Origin: Iodobacter fluviatilis
GTDB lineage: Bacteria > Pseudomonadota > Gammaproteobacteria > Burkholderiales > Chitinibacteraceae
Direction of reading: 5' to 3'
DNA length: 64,000 bases
NCBI RefSeq assembly: GCF_004194535.1
Contig: NZ_CP025781.1
Location: 4,377,512 to 4,441,511 of the forward strand
Made by a program: the position numbers and the translations under genes. Below are positions 18,049 through 29,002 of this stretch, one piece after another. The notes beneath the pieces were generated by a model, which saw nothing but the letters and a program-made list of their open reading frames with translations, searched no databases and was not told the DNA's origin. Position 1 is the stretch's first letter. Every line of letters starts with the position of its first letter.

Positions 18049-20316
18049 TTAAGACAAAACAATAGGGAGGCGAAAAATAAAACAACTGCCACCACCAGGA
18101 TTAGCTTGAATCTTTAAATGCCCTTGATGCTGCTCAATGACCGAGCGGCAAATATTCAAACCAATCCCCATCCCCTCGGGTTTACTGGTGTAAAAAGATT
18201 GAAACAACTTAGTAGGATCTGAAATCCCTGAGCCACGATCCGCCACACAGACCTCTAACCAATCTTTACCGGTCGCAGTAGATACTCTGATCTCCCTTTG
18301 CTCTATCGGGGTATCAATCATCGCTTCCATACCATTCTTTAATAAATTAAACAGCACCTGCTCCAGCATCACCCCATCCCCCATCACTTTGGGCAAGTCG
18401 TCTTCTAAATCGATCAGAATACGACTATGGTATTTCCGTGCCATAGGCTCGAGTAGCTGCAATGGTATGGCTAATAGCTCGGTCAAATCGCACACCTCAC
18501 TTTTTGAAGCACGCCGCGATGAGAAATTGCGAATCCCGCTGATAATTTGCCCTGCCCTACGTGCTTGCTCGCCCATTTTGACCAAGATATGCCGCACCGA
18601 GTTTTTCTCATCCCTTGATAATATTTCTTCGCCTGCTGCAGCATAACCCGCAATGGCGGCCAAAGGTTGATTCAACTCATGGGCAAGGCTAGAAGCAAGC
18701 TCCCCCATACTGACTAATCTTGCCGTATGTTGTAATTTTTCTTCACGGCTACGGCCCTCTTCTGCTGCTTGCCGTCTTTCAGTGATATCAGCCGCAATCT
18801 CTAGCCACACACCAAGGCCATCTACCCATTGAATACGGCGACGCTGAATTAAAAACCAACGGCCACTCACTGGGTCAAGCCGTTCTGCTTCTGACACCCC
18901 GTGTGGCAGCAGCGGACACATGCAGCAATCACCATCGGCAAACAGTGGGAATGTATCGCTATGATGGCGATTACGGTAGCGCACCACGCCGCTACTCACA
19001 TCAAATACGGACACCGCAGCATCTAAGCCTTCCAGTACCGTCAGTAGCTGCTTGCGAGACTCCGCCAGCGCCTCACGCTCACGCTTGATGTCCGTTACAT
19101 CGTATAAAGAAGCCATCCAACCACGATGCTCGCCCCGGCCATCTACCAAGCGTGATGAATACAACCGCACATCAAAGCGCTCGCCATCTCGGCGCATAAA
19201 GCGCAGCGCAAAACCATTACTTGGGCACTCTCCAGACATCAAAGATTGCCATGCATTGGCACAAACGCTGAGCTCTTCTGGAGCCCAATATGGCATAGGC
19301 GAGGCCTTGCCAAGTAATTCCACTTGGCTACGCCCCACCATGCTACAAAAAGCCAAATTGGCATAAATTAAATGCCCAGCCGGATTAATCGCTAATAAAC
19401 CAGTCGTTAAAGAGTCTTCCATGGCTGCACGAAAGCGCATTTCATCACGCAGTGCATCTTCCGCTTGTTGACGTTGCTGCATGCGCTTTCTGAGTAAGCG
19501 CAGAGCCAAAATTAAGGCTACTAATAGAGCAAACACCACCCCTAGCAACCAAAGCTGGGTTATTGAGGTTTGTTCATGCCGCACACTGGCACGTAATTTA
19601 AGCCCATGCCCCAATGGTTCGAAACCAACTGAACGGCTAACACCTGCCATATTGAGACGAGCATCACGGGGAGCAAGCACAGCGCCATTACTATCGAGCA
19701 ATGATAAATCGTAGCGCTGCACCATCCACCAAGGCACTCGCTGCTGCAAAATAGCCGGTAATGCATACGTGGCTAAAACTGAGCCTAAATAAACTGTGCC
19801 ACGAAATGCAGGCACCACCAACACCATTTGAGCCACTTTGGGCTCGCCCACCATAATCACATTTGAATATAAAACATAGCCTAAAGTAGCCGCGCCATCG
19901 AGTACCTCAAGTAAAATAGGATCATTCAACGGCACTAAGTTTTGGGGGCGTGAACTATACGCAGGTAATCCCCAAACGCGATTACCTACTGAATTTACAT
20001 AATCAACGGAAAGCATTTCTGGCGATGCGCGCAATAGGCTATCTGCCCTTGCCCGAAAATCTTCTTCATGCAAAGCACTAGCTGCAATGCCATAGGCAAG
20101 ATTTTCGATCGCATTCTGATTGGTTTGCAAATGCAAACGCAGCCCTTGTTCTTGCCAAAGTAAATCCTGCGACAAGACGGTATCTTGGGCATTGCGCACT
20201 TGCCGGTAATCTAGCCAAACAAAACTAGCCAATGCCAACAAGACCAAAATGATGGCTATATATGCCAGCCACCAGAGCCAATGTTGGCCAATTCGGCGTA
20301 TTAAGGAAGAAATCAT
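18049..20316 (-). CDS. PAS-containing sensor histidine kinase (FixL-like)
   Basis: Membrane sensor partner of the neighbouring response regulator, about 755 residues. The N-terminus has a membrane segment (LWWLAYIAIILVLLALASFVWL), a periplasmic region of about 230 residues and a second segment (LWLLGVVFALLVALILAL). Two PAS domains follow (FRAAMEDSLTTGLLAINPAGHLIYAN; LLTVLEGLDAAVSVFD). The kinase core has the H-box MGELASSLAHELNQPLAAI, N-box LFNLLKNGMEAM, and G-boxes DRGSGISD and GMGIGLNICRSVIEQH. Start at the ATG at 20316 is preferred to a TTG at 20412 because it places the first membrane helix near the N-terminus; no clear ribosome site is seen before either. The ligand is unknown. Confidence 0.88.
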   Translation of the reverse strand: MISSLIRRIGQHWLWWLAYIAIILVLLALASFVWLDYRQVRNAQDTVLSQDLLWQEQGLRLHLQTNQNAIENLAYGIAASALHEEDFRARADSLLRASPEMLSVDYVNSVGNRVWGLPAYSSRPQNLVPLNDPILLEVLDGAATLGYVLYSNVIMVGEPKVAQMVLVVPAFRGTVYLGSVLATYALPAILQQRVPWWMVQRYDLSLLDSNGAVLAPRDARLNMAGVSRSVGFEPLGHGLKLRASVRHEQTSITQLWLLGVVFALLVALILALRLLRKRMQQRQQAEDALRDEMRFRAAMEDSLTTGLLAINPAGHLIYANLAFCSMVGRSQVELLGKASPMPYWAPEELSVCANAWQSLMSGECPSNGFALRFMRRDGERFDVRLYSSRLVDGRGEHRGWMASLYDVTDIKREREALAESRKQLLTVLEGLDAAVSVFDVSSGVVRYRNRHHSDTFPLFADGDCCMCPLLPHGVSEAERLDPVSGRWFLIQRRRIQWVDGLGVWLEIAADITERRQAAEEGRSREEKLQHTARLVSMGELASSLAHELNQPLAAIAGYAAAGEEILSRDEKNSVRHILVKMGEQARRAGQIISGIRNFSSRRASKSEVCDLTELLAIPLQLLEPMARKYHSRILIDLEDDLPKVMGDGVMLEQVLFNLLKNGMEAMIDTPIEQREIRVSTATGKDWLEVCVADRGSGISDPTKLFQSFYTSKPEGMGIGLNICRSVIEQHQGHLKIQANPGGGSCFIFRLPIVLS

Positions 20317-20392
20317 GCGTGGAGGATAGGGTGCATTGTGCTTATTTCCCCATAGGGTAAAACCCTGAGCATAAAAGACCACTGATTTATAA

Positions 20393-20430
20393 CAAAAAAA
20401 ATGCCGAAGCAAAACTGCTCCGACATTTTT
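20393..20430. terminator. Terminator between BI-1 gene and sensor kinase gene
   Basis: Stem ATGCCGAAGCA / TGCTCCGACAT (20401-20411 and 20416-20426, two imperfect pairs) flanked by eight A on the left and five T on the right. On the minus strand this is a stem followed by a T run, 41 bp after the Bax-inhibitor gene stop; the symmetric T run allows bidirectional action. Confidence 0.65.
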
Positions 20431-20466
20431 TAAAAATTAAATTTCAATAAAACCAGACCGTGCAAA

Positions 20467-21147
20467 TTAATCGCGACTATTACCAGTAAAAGCCATAATT
20501 AAATGTAACAAGCTAGTAAATAGATTGTAGACATTCAGATAAAGGCTCAGCGTGGCGCTAACATAATTGGTTTCGCCACCATTTACAATGCGGCTCACGT
20601 CATACAAAATAAAGCCAGAGAAAATCATCACAGCTACTGCTGAAATAGTCAGCGACAGGGCAGGGATTTGGAAAAAGATATTAGCCAAAGCCGCCAAGAT
20701 GATCACAACCACACCGATCATCAAAAATTTCCCCATAAAGGAAAAATCTTTCTTAGTAACGGTGGCAATCGTGGCCAAAGTAAAGAAGATTGCCCCTGTA
20801 CCAATTGCCGCTAGGCCAATCATTTCTGCGCCATTGCTAAAGCGCAAAGCCATTTGCAACATTTGCGATAACCACAAGCCCATAAACCCAGTGTAGCCCA
20901 GCAGAATAAACACACCTGCTGCGCTTTCTTTAGTTTTTTCAATCGCATAAAACGAGCCAAAGCTTACTGCCATAAAGACAACAAAGCCTATCAGCGGGGA
21001 CATGCGAAACTGCATGGCAACGCCTAAGTAAGCGCCAATAGCAGTTGGCACCATGGTCAGCGCCAGCATAAAATAAGTGTTACGTAATACGCGATTACGC
21101 TCCGTTGACAGCGCTGAGCTGCCATAAGCTAAGCTATTTAGTTCCAT
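20467..21147 (-). CDS. Bax inhibitor-1 family membrane protein (YbhL/YccA type)
   Basis: 226-residue inner-membrane protein with seven predicted helices. The N-terminus NRVLRNTYFMLALTMVPTAIGAYLG and the closing NVYNLFTSLLHLIM segment are typical of bacterial BI-1/UPF0005 proteins; bacterial relatives include YccA, which modulates the FtsH protease, and pH-gated calcium leak channels. SFGSFYAIEKTKESAAGVFILLGYTGFMGL and FILYDVSRIVNGGETNYVSATLSLYLNVYN carry the two conserved aspartate/glutamate-bearing stretches. Which role applies here is unknown. Confidence 0.9.
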   Translation of the reverse strand: MELNSLAYGSSALSTERNRVLRNTYFMLALTMVPTAIGAYLGVAMQFRMSPLIGFVVFMAVSFGSFYAIEKTKESAAGVFILLGYTGFMGLWLSQMLQMALRFSNGAEMIGLAAIGTGAIFFTLATIATVTKKDFSFMGKFLMIGVVVIILAALANIFFQIPALSLTISAVAVMIFSGFILYDVSRIVNGGETNYVSATLSLYLNVYNLFTSLLHLIMAFTGNSRD

Positions 21148-21215
21148 TCTCGTGTGTCTCCATTCTCACGGACTAGCCGCGTATGTCAGATAGATTGGTA
21201 TGATTCAAAAAAGTT

Positions 21216-22283
21216 TCAAGCCGTTGCAAAGAAACTTTCGATCTCGGCCAATTTAACTTGGGATAATTTTTTAGGCGACCAATTGGGCTGATCATCTCTG
21301 TCGATCAGTTTAGCACGTACACCTTCATGAAAATCGCCGTGGCGCAAACAATTTCTTGCACCTAACCATTCCATTTCCACCACTTCATCGTAAGAAAGAG
21401 CCTGCGCTCGCAACGCCATTTCCCACGTCAGAAAAATAGAAGTAGGTGAGCCTGCCGCTTGCAGCTCAGCGGCCAAGCGTAAGGCAGGTGCATCGCCTTG
21501 ATAAGACTGAATACGCTCACAAATCGTGAGTAAATCATCCCCCGCACAGATGCGCTCCACCTCATCGGCCAGTGGCAACCATACCGATGCTGGCAAAACA
21601 CATGGCCACACGGCAGAAAGCGCCGATAAAGCACCACTGGCAAGCTCTGCGTCCTGCTTGCCTTGCCCGCTCCATGGTAGGTCTTGCAGCACCCCCATTA
21701 ATGCAGCAAAAGTATCTGCAGGCAAGGCAAATTCCGCTGCACCAAAGGCCAGCGCATCGGTTGCATTTAAACGGCTGCCGGTTAGCGCAAGTAAGCGGCC
21801 GAGATTGCCTTCTAATTGCTGTAGCCAAAAGCTAGCACCCACATCAGGGAAAAGACCAATACTAATTTCTGGCATGGCCAAAACGCTAGATTCGGTCACG
21901 ATACGATGACTGGCTGCCGCAAAAATACCCCAGCCCCCGCCCATCACAATGCCATTGCCCCAAGCCATAACCGGCTTAGGAAAGCGATGTAACTCACGGC
22001 AAAGATCGTACTCATGGCGGAAAAAATCATCCCCCTCGTGTAAAAAATCCGCGTCACTCATGGCATGGTAAAGCGCCCGAATATCCCCTCCTGCGCAAAA
22101 AGCCCGCTCGCCCTCACCCCGAACCAATAGCGCCACAATCTTTTCATCGTTTCGCCAGATTTCTAATTGCTCACGAATCTTTAACACCATGGCAAGGCTT
22201 TGCGCATTCAACCTAGCCGATGCCAATAAAATTTGGCCTAAGAACAAACCATTGCTCAGCGCTATCTGCTGAAAATGAACCAT
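21216..22283 (-). CDS. Enoyl-CoA hydratase/isomerase family protein (3-hydroxyisobutyryl-CoA hydrolase-like)
   Basis: Crotonase-fold enzyme of 355 residues. The oxyanion-hole motifs are visible as ERAFCAGGDIRALYHAM and GIVMGGGWGIFAAASHRIV, followed by the catalytic-site segment LAMPEISIGLFPDVGASFWL. Length and the EISIGLFPDVG block fit the HIBYL-CoA hydrolase branch (valine breakdown) rather than a short 260-residue hydratase. The C-terminal part (MEWLGARNCLRHGDFHEGVRAKLIDRDDQPNW) is also typical of this branch (RxxxxDFxEGVRAxLIDKDxxPxW). No pathway neighbours are seen, so the substrate is inferred. Confidence 0.85.
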   Translation of the reverse strand: MVHFQQIALSNGLFLGQILLASARLNAQSLAMVLKIREQLEIWRNDEKIVALLVRGEGERAFCAGGDIRALYHAMSDADFLHEGDDFFRHEYDLCRELHRFPKPVMAWGNGIVMGGGWGIFAAASHRIVTESSVLAMPEISIGLFPDVGASFWLQQLEGNLGRLLALTGSRLNATDALAFGAAEFALPADTFAALMGVLQDLPWSGQGKQDAELASGALSALSAVWPCVLPASVWLPLADEVERICAGDDLLTICERIQSYQGDAPALRLAAELQAAGSPTSIFLTWEMALRAQALSYDEVVEMEWLGARNCLRHGDFHEGVRAKLIDRDDQPNWSPKKLSQVKLAEIESFFATA

Positions 22284-22336
22284 CTTTTTTCCTTACAAGA
22301 TAGAAGGGCACTGCATATCCGCCGCCCTATAAATGA

Positions 22337-23775
22337 TTAGCCTCCTGTACCGCCTACGGTCAGCCCGCCATCAATGCGCAAGGTTGGCTGCCCCACGCCA
22401 ACAGGCACGCTTTGGCCTTCTTTGCCGCAGGTGCCCACGCCTGGGTCTAGCGCCATATCGTTACCAATCATTGATACGCGGGTAAGTACATCGGGGCCAT
22501 TGCCAATCAATGTTGCGCCTTTTACTGGGTACATCAGCTTGCCCTCTTCTACCCACCAAGCTTCAGCCGCAGAGAACACAAACTTTCCGCTGGTAATATC
22601 TACCTGCCCCCACCAAAGTTTACCGCATACAAGCCACGCTTGATCGAGGCGATGATTTCTTCGGGTGGCACGCTGCCGCCTTCCATTAGGGTATTGGTCA
22701 TACGTGGCATAGGCAGGTGAGCAAAGCTTTCACGGCGGCCATTACCTGTTAGCGGCATATCCATCAGGCGGGCATTCAGGCTATCTTGCAAATAGCCTTT
22801 TAAGATACCGTCTTCAATCAATACAGTGCGCTGCGTTGGATTCCCTTCATCGTCAATATTGAGCGAGCCACGGCGATCGGCGATCGTGCCATCGTCAACC
22901 ACGGTTACACCTTTAGCCGCAACTTGCTGACCCATCTTTCCACTAAAAGCCGATGAGCCCTTGCGGTTAAAGTCACCCTCTAAGCCATGGCCTATTGCTT
23001 CATGCAATAAAATGCCTGGCCAGCCAGACCCCAAGACCACGGTCATTTCACCCGCTGGTGCTGGACGAGCGTGTAAATTGAGCACCGCTTGATCTACTGC
23101 TTTTTTGGCGTAATCCAGCACGATGGCGTCATCAAAGTAGCCGTAAGCAAAACGGCCACCACCACCTGCACTCCCCTGCTCACGCAGGCCATTCTCTTCC
23201 ACAATCACTTGAATAGAAAGACGGCACATCGGGCGCACATCGGCAGCACGATGCCCATCGTGGCGCGCCACATAAATCACTTCAAACTCAGAAGCTAGGC
23301 TTGCCATCACTTGAACTACGCGTTTATCTAAGCAGCGAGCGGTACGCTCAATTTTTTCTAGCAAAGCCACTTTAGCCAGCTCATCAAGGCTTGCCAGTGG
23401 GTCAACCGGCTGATACAGAGCATGCCCCACCACATCACGCGTCAGCGCCACAGTATTTTGCCCACCTTGGCGGCCAATCGCTCGTGTCGCCGTGGCAGCT
23501 TGGCTTAAGGCGGCCATGCTGATGTCGTCAGAATAGGCAAAGGCGGTTTTTTCACCCGAAACAGCGCGAATCCCCACCCCAGTATCAATATTAAAACTAC
23601 CTGACTTCACAATGCCTTCATCTAAGCTCCATGCCTCGCTACGGCTATATTGGAAATACAGGTCAGCGTAATCAATATCGTGCGTTAGCATCTGCCCAAA
23701 CACTTGATCGAGCTTGGCATCATCAAGGTTAAAAGGGGTTAGCAGCGTTTGGCGGGCCGTTTCTAAATGGGTCAT
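22337..23775 (-). pseudogene. tldD: Metalloprotease TldD, one-base frameshift near the C-terminus
   Basis: TldD with TldE (PmbA) forms a zinc protease that matures peptides such as microcins and degrades CcdA. The first 391 codons carry the active site HEAIGHGLEGD and end early at [10 protein letters not shown] followed by R and a stop at 22600. The next frame continues exactly where the family does: [11 protein letters not shown], then [11 protein letters not shown] and [19 protein letters not shown], to a normal end at 22337. One G missing from a run of G (plus-strand C run 22607-22611) accounts for it; restoring it gives 479 codons, the normal length. Under-called homopolymer or recent mutation. 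yhdP and a nitrilase gene lie upstream, the usual partners. Confidence 0.88.
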
Positions 23776-23933
23776 GGGGTGTCATCGCAAAGGGTGAATC
23801 AGATTATTGAAAGGTATTACACACTATCTTCAAGAAGCAGGGAAGGCTAGAAATCCTTTTAAGGCGAAATGTCTATGGAAACGCCCACGGGACAGAGCAA
23901 ACAAAACACGCGTGGGCATAAAAATTACCCACC

Positions 23934-24100
23934 CTAGCAGCCTGTCGGACTTAAGACTGATCTACTACGAAAAAGCCGGATTTGGCTATATTTCACGCAT
24001 TTTCTCGTTGAATAGCCAGCTATTCGCCTCAAAAACCCACGAAATCTGTCTCAAACCGGTCTTTCCCTCGCTACGATCGCTTAGTCCGACAGGCTGCTAG
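23934..24100. repeat. MITE-like element, family 2, copy 1
   Basis: 167 bp with inverted ends CTAGCAGCCTGTCGGACTTA / ...TAGTCCGACAGGCTGCTAG. The interior is nearly identical, in the opposite orientation, to the element at 37991-38158. It has no transposase. It sits between the nitrilase gene and tldD and directly abuts a family 1 repeat. Confidence 0.8.
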
Positions 24101-24220
24101 TGTCTGTTGACGTTTCATTAACCATTGCGCTGAGCCGGAAAACGGCTAGGCACAAGGCATGTGACGAAGGCAATAACGGGTTATTATCGAGGAGCATCAC
24201 GCAGTGAATGACCATTTTAA
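24099..24220. repeat. MITE-like element, family 1, right-truncated copy
   Basis: Starts TAGTGTCTGTTGACGTTTCA and follows the full copy at 16881 through its GCTGAGCCGGAAAACGGC segment and the CGAGGAGCATCACGCAGTGAATG block, then diverges. The right terminal repeat is absent. Its first TAG is shared with the last bases of the family 2 element on its left. With that element it fills the 469-bp gap between the nitrilase gene and tldD. Confidence 0.7.
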
Positions 24221-24244
24221 GTCTGGCTTTTGGCCAAATACAAG

Positions 24245-25048
24245 TTATAGCAAGCGGTGCGTCAAAGCTGGCAGGATGCGTCTTACTCTATCCATTTGGC
24301 TAGATTTTAATTCCGCCAGTACTACACCCTCTCCCTTCGATTGGCAGGCGAGTACTTTGCCCCATGGATCGATTAGCATGCTGTGGCCAAAGGTATGACG
24401 GCCGGTGATATGCTCTCCGCCCTGTCCTGAGGCAATCACATAACATTGATTTTCGATTGCACGGGCGCGCAGCAGTACTTCCCAATGCGCCTCGCCAGTA
24501 GTCTGGGTAAATGCAGCAGGCAGAACGATAAAATCGAGTGGCAACATAGCGCGGAAAAACTCAGGAAAGCGTAAGTCATAACAAACCGATAAACCCACGC
24601 GGCCAAACGGCGTATCAAAGGCCACTGGCCGATGGCCTGCGGCAATGGTATCGGCCTCACAGAAATGCTCCGCGCCATTATCAAAACCAAACAAATGCAT
24701 CTTGTCGTAACGCGCCACGCACTCACCTACGGGCGAATACACTAGGCAGCTATTATTCACGCGAATTTCATCATCGCACGCCAATGGCACGGTACCCCCA
24801 ACCAGCCAAACCCCATGTTCAACGGCGGTTTGGGCCAAAAAATATTGAATAGGCCCATCGCCAAACGGCTCTTTAATCGCCAGCTTATCGCGGTCTTGTT
24901 TGCCCATAATGGCAAAATACTCAGGGAGCACCACCAGCTGTGCCCCCGCCTGAGCTGCCTCGCCAATTAAACGTGCGGCAGTGGCTAAATTGGCTCCTAC
25001 TTCAGGCCCAGAAACCATTTGAATCGCTGCGGCAATCAAGGTATTCAT
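24245..25048 (-). CDS. Carbon-nitrogen hydrolase (Nit1-like, deaminated glutathione amidase type)
   Basis: Nitrilase-superfamily amidase of 267 residues with the Glu-Lys-Cys triad: Glu in LVVLPEYFAIMG, Lys in RYDKMHLFGFD and Cys in VGLSVCYDLRFPEFFRAM. The Nit1/NitB branch is favoured by the CYDLRFPE and GEAHWEVLLRARAIENQCYVIA blocks; these enzymes repair deaminated glutathione. The gene lies 8 bp after yhdP and was probably cotranscribed with it and with tldD before two repeat elements entered the gap. Substrate is by family resemblance. Confidence 0.88.
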   Translation of the reverse strand: MNTLIAAAIQMVSGPEVGANLATAARLIGEAAQAGAQLVVLPEYFAIMGKQDRDKLAIKEPFGDGPIQYFLAQTAVEHGVWLVGGTVPLACDDEIRVNNSCLVYSPVGECVARYDKMHLFGFDNGAEHFCEADTIAAGHRPVAFDTPFGRVGLSVCYDLRFPEFFRAMLPLDFIVLPAAFTQTTGEAHWEVLLRARAIENQCYVIASGQGGEHITGRHTFGHSMLIDPWGKVLACQSKGEGVVLAELKSSQMDRVRRILPALTHRLL

Positions 25049-25056
25049 GTTGGCTC

Positions 25057-28000
25057 CTATTTATTTCTAGCAAAGGGCAGACGGCTGAGAGGGCTACTTA
25101 CCCCTTTAATTTGTGGGTCTAACATACTGCCGGTAATGTCGTACTCGTAAGCCACCAACTGGCCGAGCGGGTCTTTAAATACTCTTTGCAGTAAAAACGT
25201 TGCCACCCCTATGACAGGATTAATAATCGTTGTTGCCACCGCTACACTGTCCCCAATCACCGGTACAATCCTCACACGTAAATTTTGTGTGGCGCCCATA
25301 AAGTTAGCATCGCCCCTGAATAGTACTTGTGCTGCGGGGCCTGCAATCACCAAATTATCGGTACGTGCTACGCCTCGATCGATCACGCTATCGCCCCTAA
25401 TTGAATCAAACTCAAAGCCTTCAGAGAACACATCTCTAAAATCGAGCTGCACACGGCGCGCCAAGGATTGCAGGCTTAAGATGGACAACAAACGCCCTAC
25501 ACCTGGATCGATCTTTGCAAACTGACCAGCTTCTACATCTATCCTCAGCTTGCCTTGCAAGGTGGATAAATCTGGCGGGAACAGCTCCCCATCCCATGCC
25601 ACATCGCCGCTTAATTTAGCAGGGGCACGGCGCATCGTATCCGGGACGCCTAGGCGGGTCAGTAATTTGCCAGCGTTTTCGCTTTCCATCGAAAAATGAC
25701 CACTGGTGCGCCCAAGGTTTTTTGCCCAAACACCACTCATATTCAGCTTACCATCGGGGTTGCTGATATTTACCCCATTCAAACGCCAATTTTCCCCTTG
25801 CTGAACCGCACTCACATCCAGCTTACCCAAAGCATAATTTTTATATCTGAAATCATTCACGGCTAAATCAAGGGCTGGCAACTGCTGTAAAGGCGTAGCC
25901 AGCGGCACGGTACCATAAGCAGGGAAAGGCAGCCAAAGCTTGCTTAAATGGCTAGTTAACTTCCCCTTATCTTTTGCACTCCAGTCAAAAGCCCCCGCCA
26001 ACTCTTTACTATCTAGCGAGCCTTTCCAGCTTGAATCGCTCTGCTCCTGCGCCTTAAGCTTAAATTCATTAAGCTGTCTTCCCCAGCCCATCAAACGATT
26101 AATACGTAAATCCAATTGCAAGGGTAAAGGCCGCGCGCCCGCAGACTCTGTTTTAAACTCATCCGCTAAATCGAGCCACGCTTGCGCATTCAGCTCTGGC
26201 AAGCTCCCTGACACACTGACGCCTGCCTTGGGCAGAGTGGGTAAAGCACCCGTCCCCAACACCAGTTGCCCTTTCAGCTTACTAATAGCCTCTGGTGGCT
26301 GGTTTGCTAGCGCAGCTTGTGCTGGCGGGTTACCCAGTAATAATTGCAATTGCACGCTTTTATCGTAAGCCCATTCAAGTTGAGTTGCCTCTTGCGTCCC
26401 CCCTTGGATACGCAAACGCATCGGTCGACTTTCCCCGCTCGTTTTTGCCATAGGCGCTGGCAAATCAATGACTAAGCCCTGCAATGGGGATTGCACACTT
26501 AGAGCATACTGCGACTGGCCAGCACTGAGGCTAGCCTGATAGGTGACTTTGCCGTGTAAGCGCTGCTTTAATGGCAGGCTATAGCGCTCTGCCACATCTT
26601 GAATCTCAGCTTGCCCATTCATATTCAACAGCAAATTACCTTGGGCGTTGCTTGCACCAGATAGTTTTAAAGGCCCGCCTAAAGCTTGCGCCTTTGCATC
26701 TTTAATCGTGAGCGTGTGCTCAGTAAAGGCAATCCGCCCTGCCGCTTTTTCCAACAGCGGCACAGCGCCTCCAAAATCGAGCTTATTATCTAAAAAGTGA
26801 TATTCGCCAGAAATCTTGCTGGCATCGGTGTGCTCCAATGGGATGGATAGCTCCAAAGCCAGCTCGCCATTGCCGCCGGCTTTTAAATCATCGGTAAAGC
26901 CTGAGGTACTTTCCTTAACTGGGCTTTTGTGCACAAACTGTAAGAACTCGCTCGTTGCGCCCTGCGCCCTGCCTTTCACCTTTAAAATGGGTGAATCACT
27001 GTCCATTTCTGCAATCGATACTGCAACATTACGCAGCTCTGCGCCAAAAATCTTGCCCGATTTAGCGCGAAGATCCATCGCTGCCCCATGAAAATCTAGC
27101 GCAGCATCAATATGATCAATACTTGGCCAGTCATCCGCATAAGAAAGCCCTACATTCTTGGCGTCGGCAGTAATTTTAAACACGCCATCTTTAGGGTCAT
27201 GAAAAGGAAATTGCTGCAAATTACCGCGTAATTGGGCTCGGCCGTTGACGGCCTTGCCACTCAATAACGATGTTTTTAGCCAATCCAAGGTGTCATCCCC
27301 TACCGCTCTGGGCAAATAGAGATAGGCGCGTTTGGCTTGCAACTCAAGAATCTCACCTTTTAAATCTAAGTAGCCTAAACCTGAGCCTGGCCATTGGTAT
27401 TGAGCACTAACGCGGATATCTGTGTCGTCATTGCTTAGCATAGCCTTAGCCACATCCAGCTTCCAGCCCTTACCCGCACGCTGCCAAGTCGCGGCAAAGC
27501 CCGCCTTATCAAAGTGCAAAGGCTCAAGAAATTGAGCTGGAATCGTTAGCGATAAATCATCACTTACAATGCTGCCCTTACCGCCCGCCTGATCAAACTT
27601 TGCATTTACATCAAGGCGGCCCAGTTGAGGCAAGCCAAGTTGCGGTAATGCAAGCTCTAAAGATTTAGCATCGATGTCTGCACTAAACAGCTTGGCACTC
27701 TGCCATGGGCCTTGCCAGCGGACGCTAAACTGATCCACTTCTCCCTTCAAACTAGCGTCTTGAAACTCTGCAGGCAGCCATGCCGATAGTGCTGCCAAAC
27801 CATTTAGGCTGATGGCTTGGCCATCTAAAAGCTGCACGCCGGCCTTATCGCGCCGATAATTCACGCTACAATCTTGGCAAAGATCACCGCTTACAGTTGT
27901 GATATGTGCAGCTTTTAAACGTAATGACTGCTCGCGCTGATCATCCTGCCAAATAAAGCCGCCCTCAAACATCGGCAAATACAAAGCCTGTGGTGCTTCA

Positions 28001-28907
28001 GGCCAAGCCACAGCTAAATGATTCAGTTTTAACTGGGTGTCGATTTTTTCAATACGCGCTTGCGCAAAATGCAGCGTGGCTCGTACGCCCCCCACTCCGC
28101 TCAAACGGCTAAGCGACGGCGCGGGCCATTGCTCAAAGAGTTGTTTTAAATCCACACGTGGGAAATCTAGCTTGATTTTCCCCGACCAATTTCGCCATTC
28201 GCCCACGTCATTGCCACGCCAATTACCCGACAAAACCAAAGTATCTGCAAGAGCTGAAGGAGGCTTAACGGAAACCTCAAACCGGTGCCGGCCAAATCTC
28301 TGTTTGATATCTAAATCTAAAGCGGCAAACACTTGCTCGCTAGCGCTGGTTTGCTCATCCAGCCAACTCAGCTGGCCACCGGTTATAGTTAACTCGCCCT
28401 GCGCCAGCAACCAATTAATAAAGCGATTGTCATCCTTAGCGGCCCCCGTCTGCACTTGAAAACCCGCCACAAACCACGTCCCTGTTTGATCTCGGCGCAA
28501 AGTGAGCTGCGGCGCAACGGTGGCTAAGCGGCTAAATAGCAACTCTCCACGCAGCAAGGACCACCAAGATAAATCCGCATCGACTGAGGTGAGCTGTAAA
28601 CCAGGTAGCGTGCCCTTATGCACTTTAAAATCATCAATCCGTACAAAAGGATGAATGCCACGCCAGCCCCCGACAATCGCCCCATGCTAATTTGGCTAGC
28701 CGTCGCGGTTTCCAGCTTTTGCACCAGCCAAGGCCGATACTCATCAAGACGAGGCAAAACATAAAACTGCCAAGCAAAAACAGTAGCGAGCAGCAGCAAA
28801 GCCACAGCCGCAAGCAAGCGCAGCAACAAGCGGTAATGCCAGTGCATAAAAGAGATAAAGCGTTGCAAATAAGGAGAGAAAACAGGCATTTCGAGCGGCT
28901 CGGACAT
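25057..28907 (-). pseudogene. yhdP: YhdP-family AsmA-like transport protein, one-base frameshift near N-terminus
   Basis: Very large envelope protein (TIGR02099/YhdP), an AsmA-like bridge implicated in phospholipid transport to the outer membrane. The N-terminal part (from 28907) has a membrane helix (LLLRLLAAVALLLLATVFAWQFYVL) and reads to ASQISMGRLSG, after which the family sequence continues in another frame as GWRGIHPFVRIDDFKVHKGTLPG and runs 1188 codons to 25057. One missing G in a run (plus-strand C run 28667-28671) explains the shift; restored length is about 1283 residues, normal. The C-terminal domain (FRGDANFMGATQNLRVRIVPV, then PVIGVATFLLQRVFKDPLGQ) is intact. Assembly error and true mutation cannot be separated here. 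Confidence 0.88.
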
Positions 28908-29002
28908 GCCAAAAGATGGCAGTGCTATGTTAGGCTTAGTCAGGCTTTGTTAAGATTTAAGCAGTAAGCCAAGAGTCAACAGAGCCCGTCAGTTAGGGAA
29001 TT

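Noticed and set aside
23807..24100. 97-codon frame over the family 2 repeat, also present in part at 37962-38195
   Set aside because: The shared protein sequence comes from the repeat itself; there is no start signal and the terminal repeats are part of the frame.
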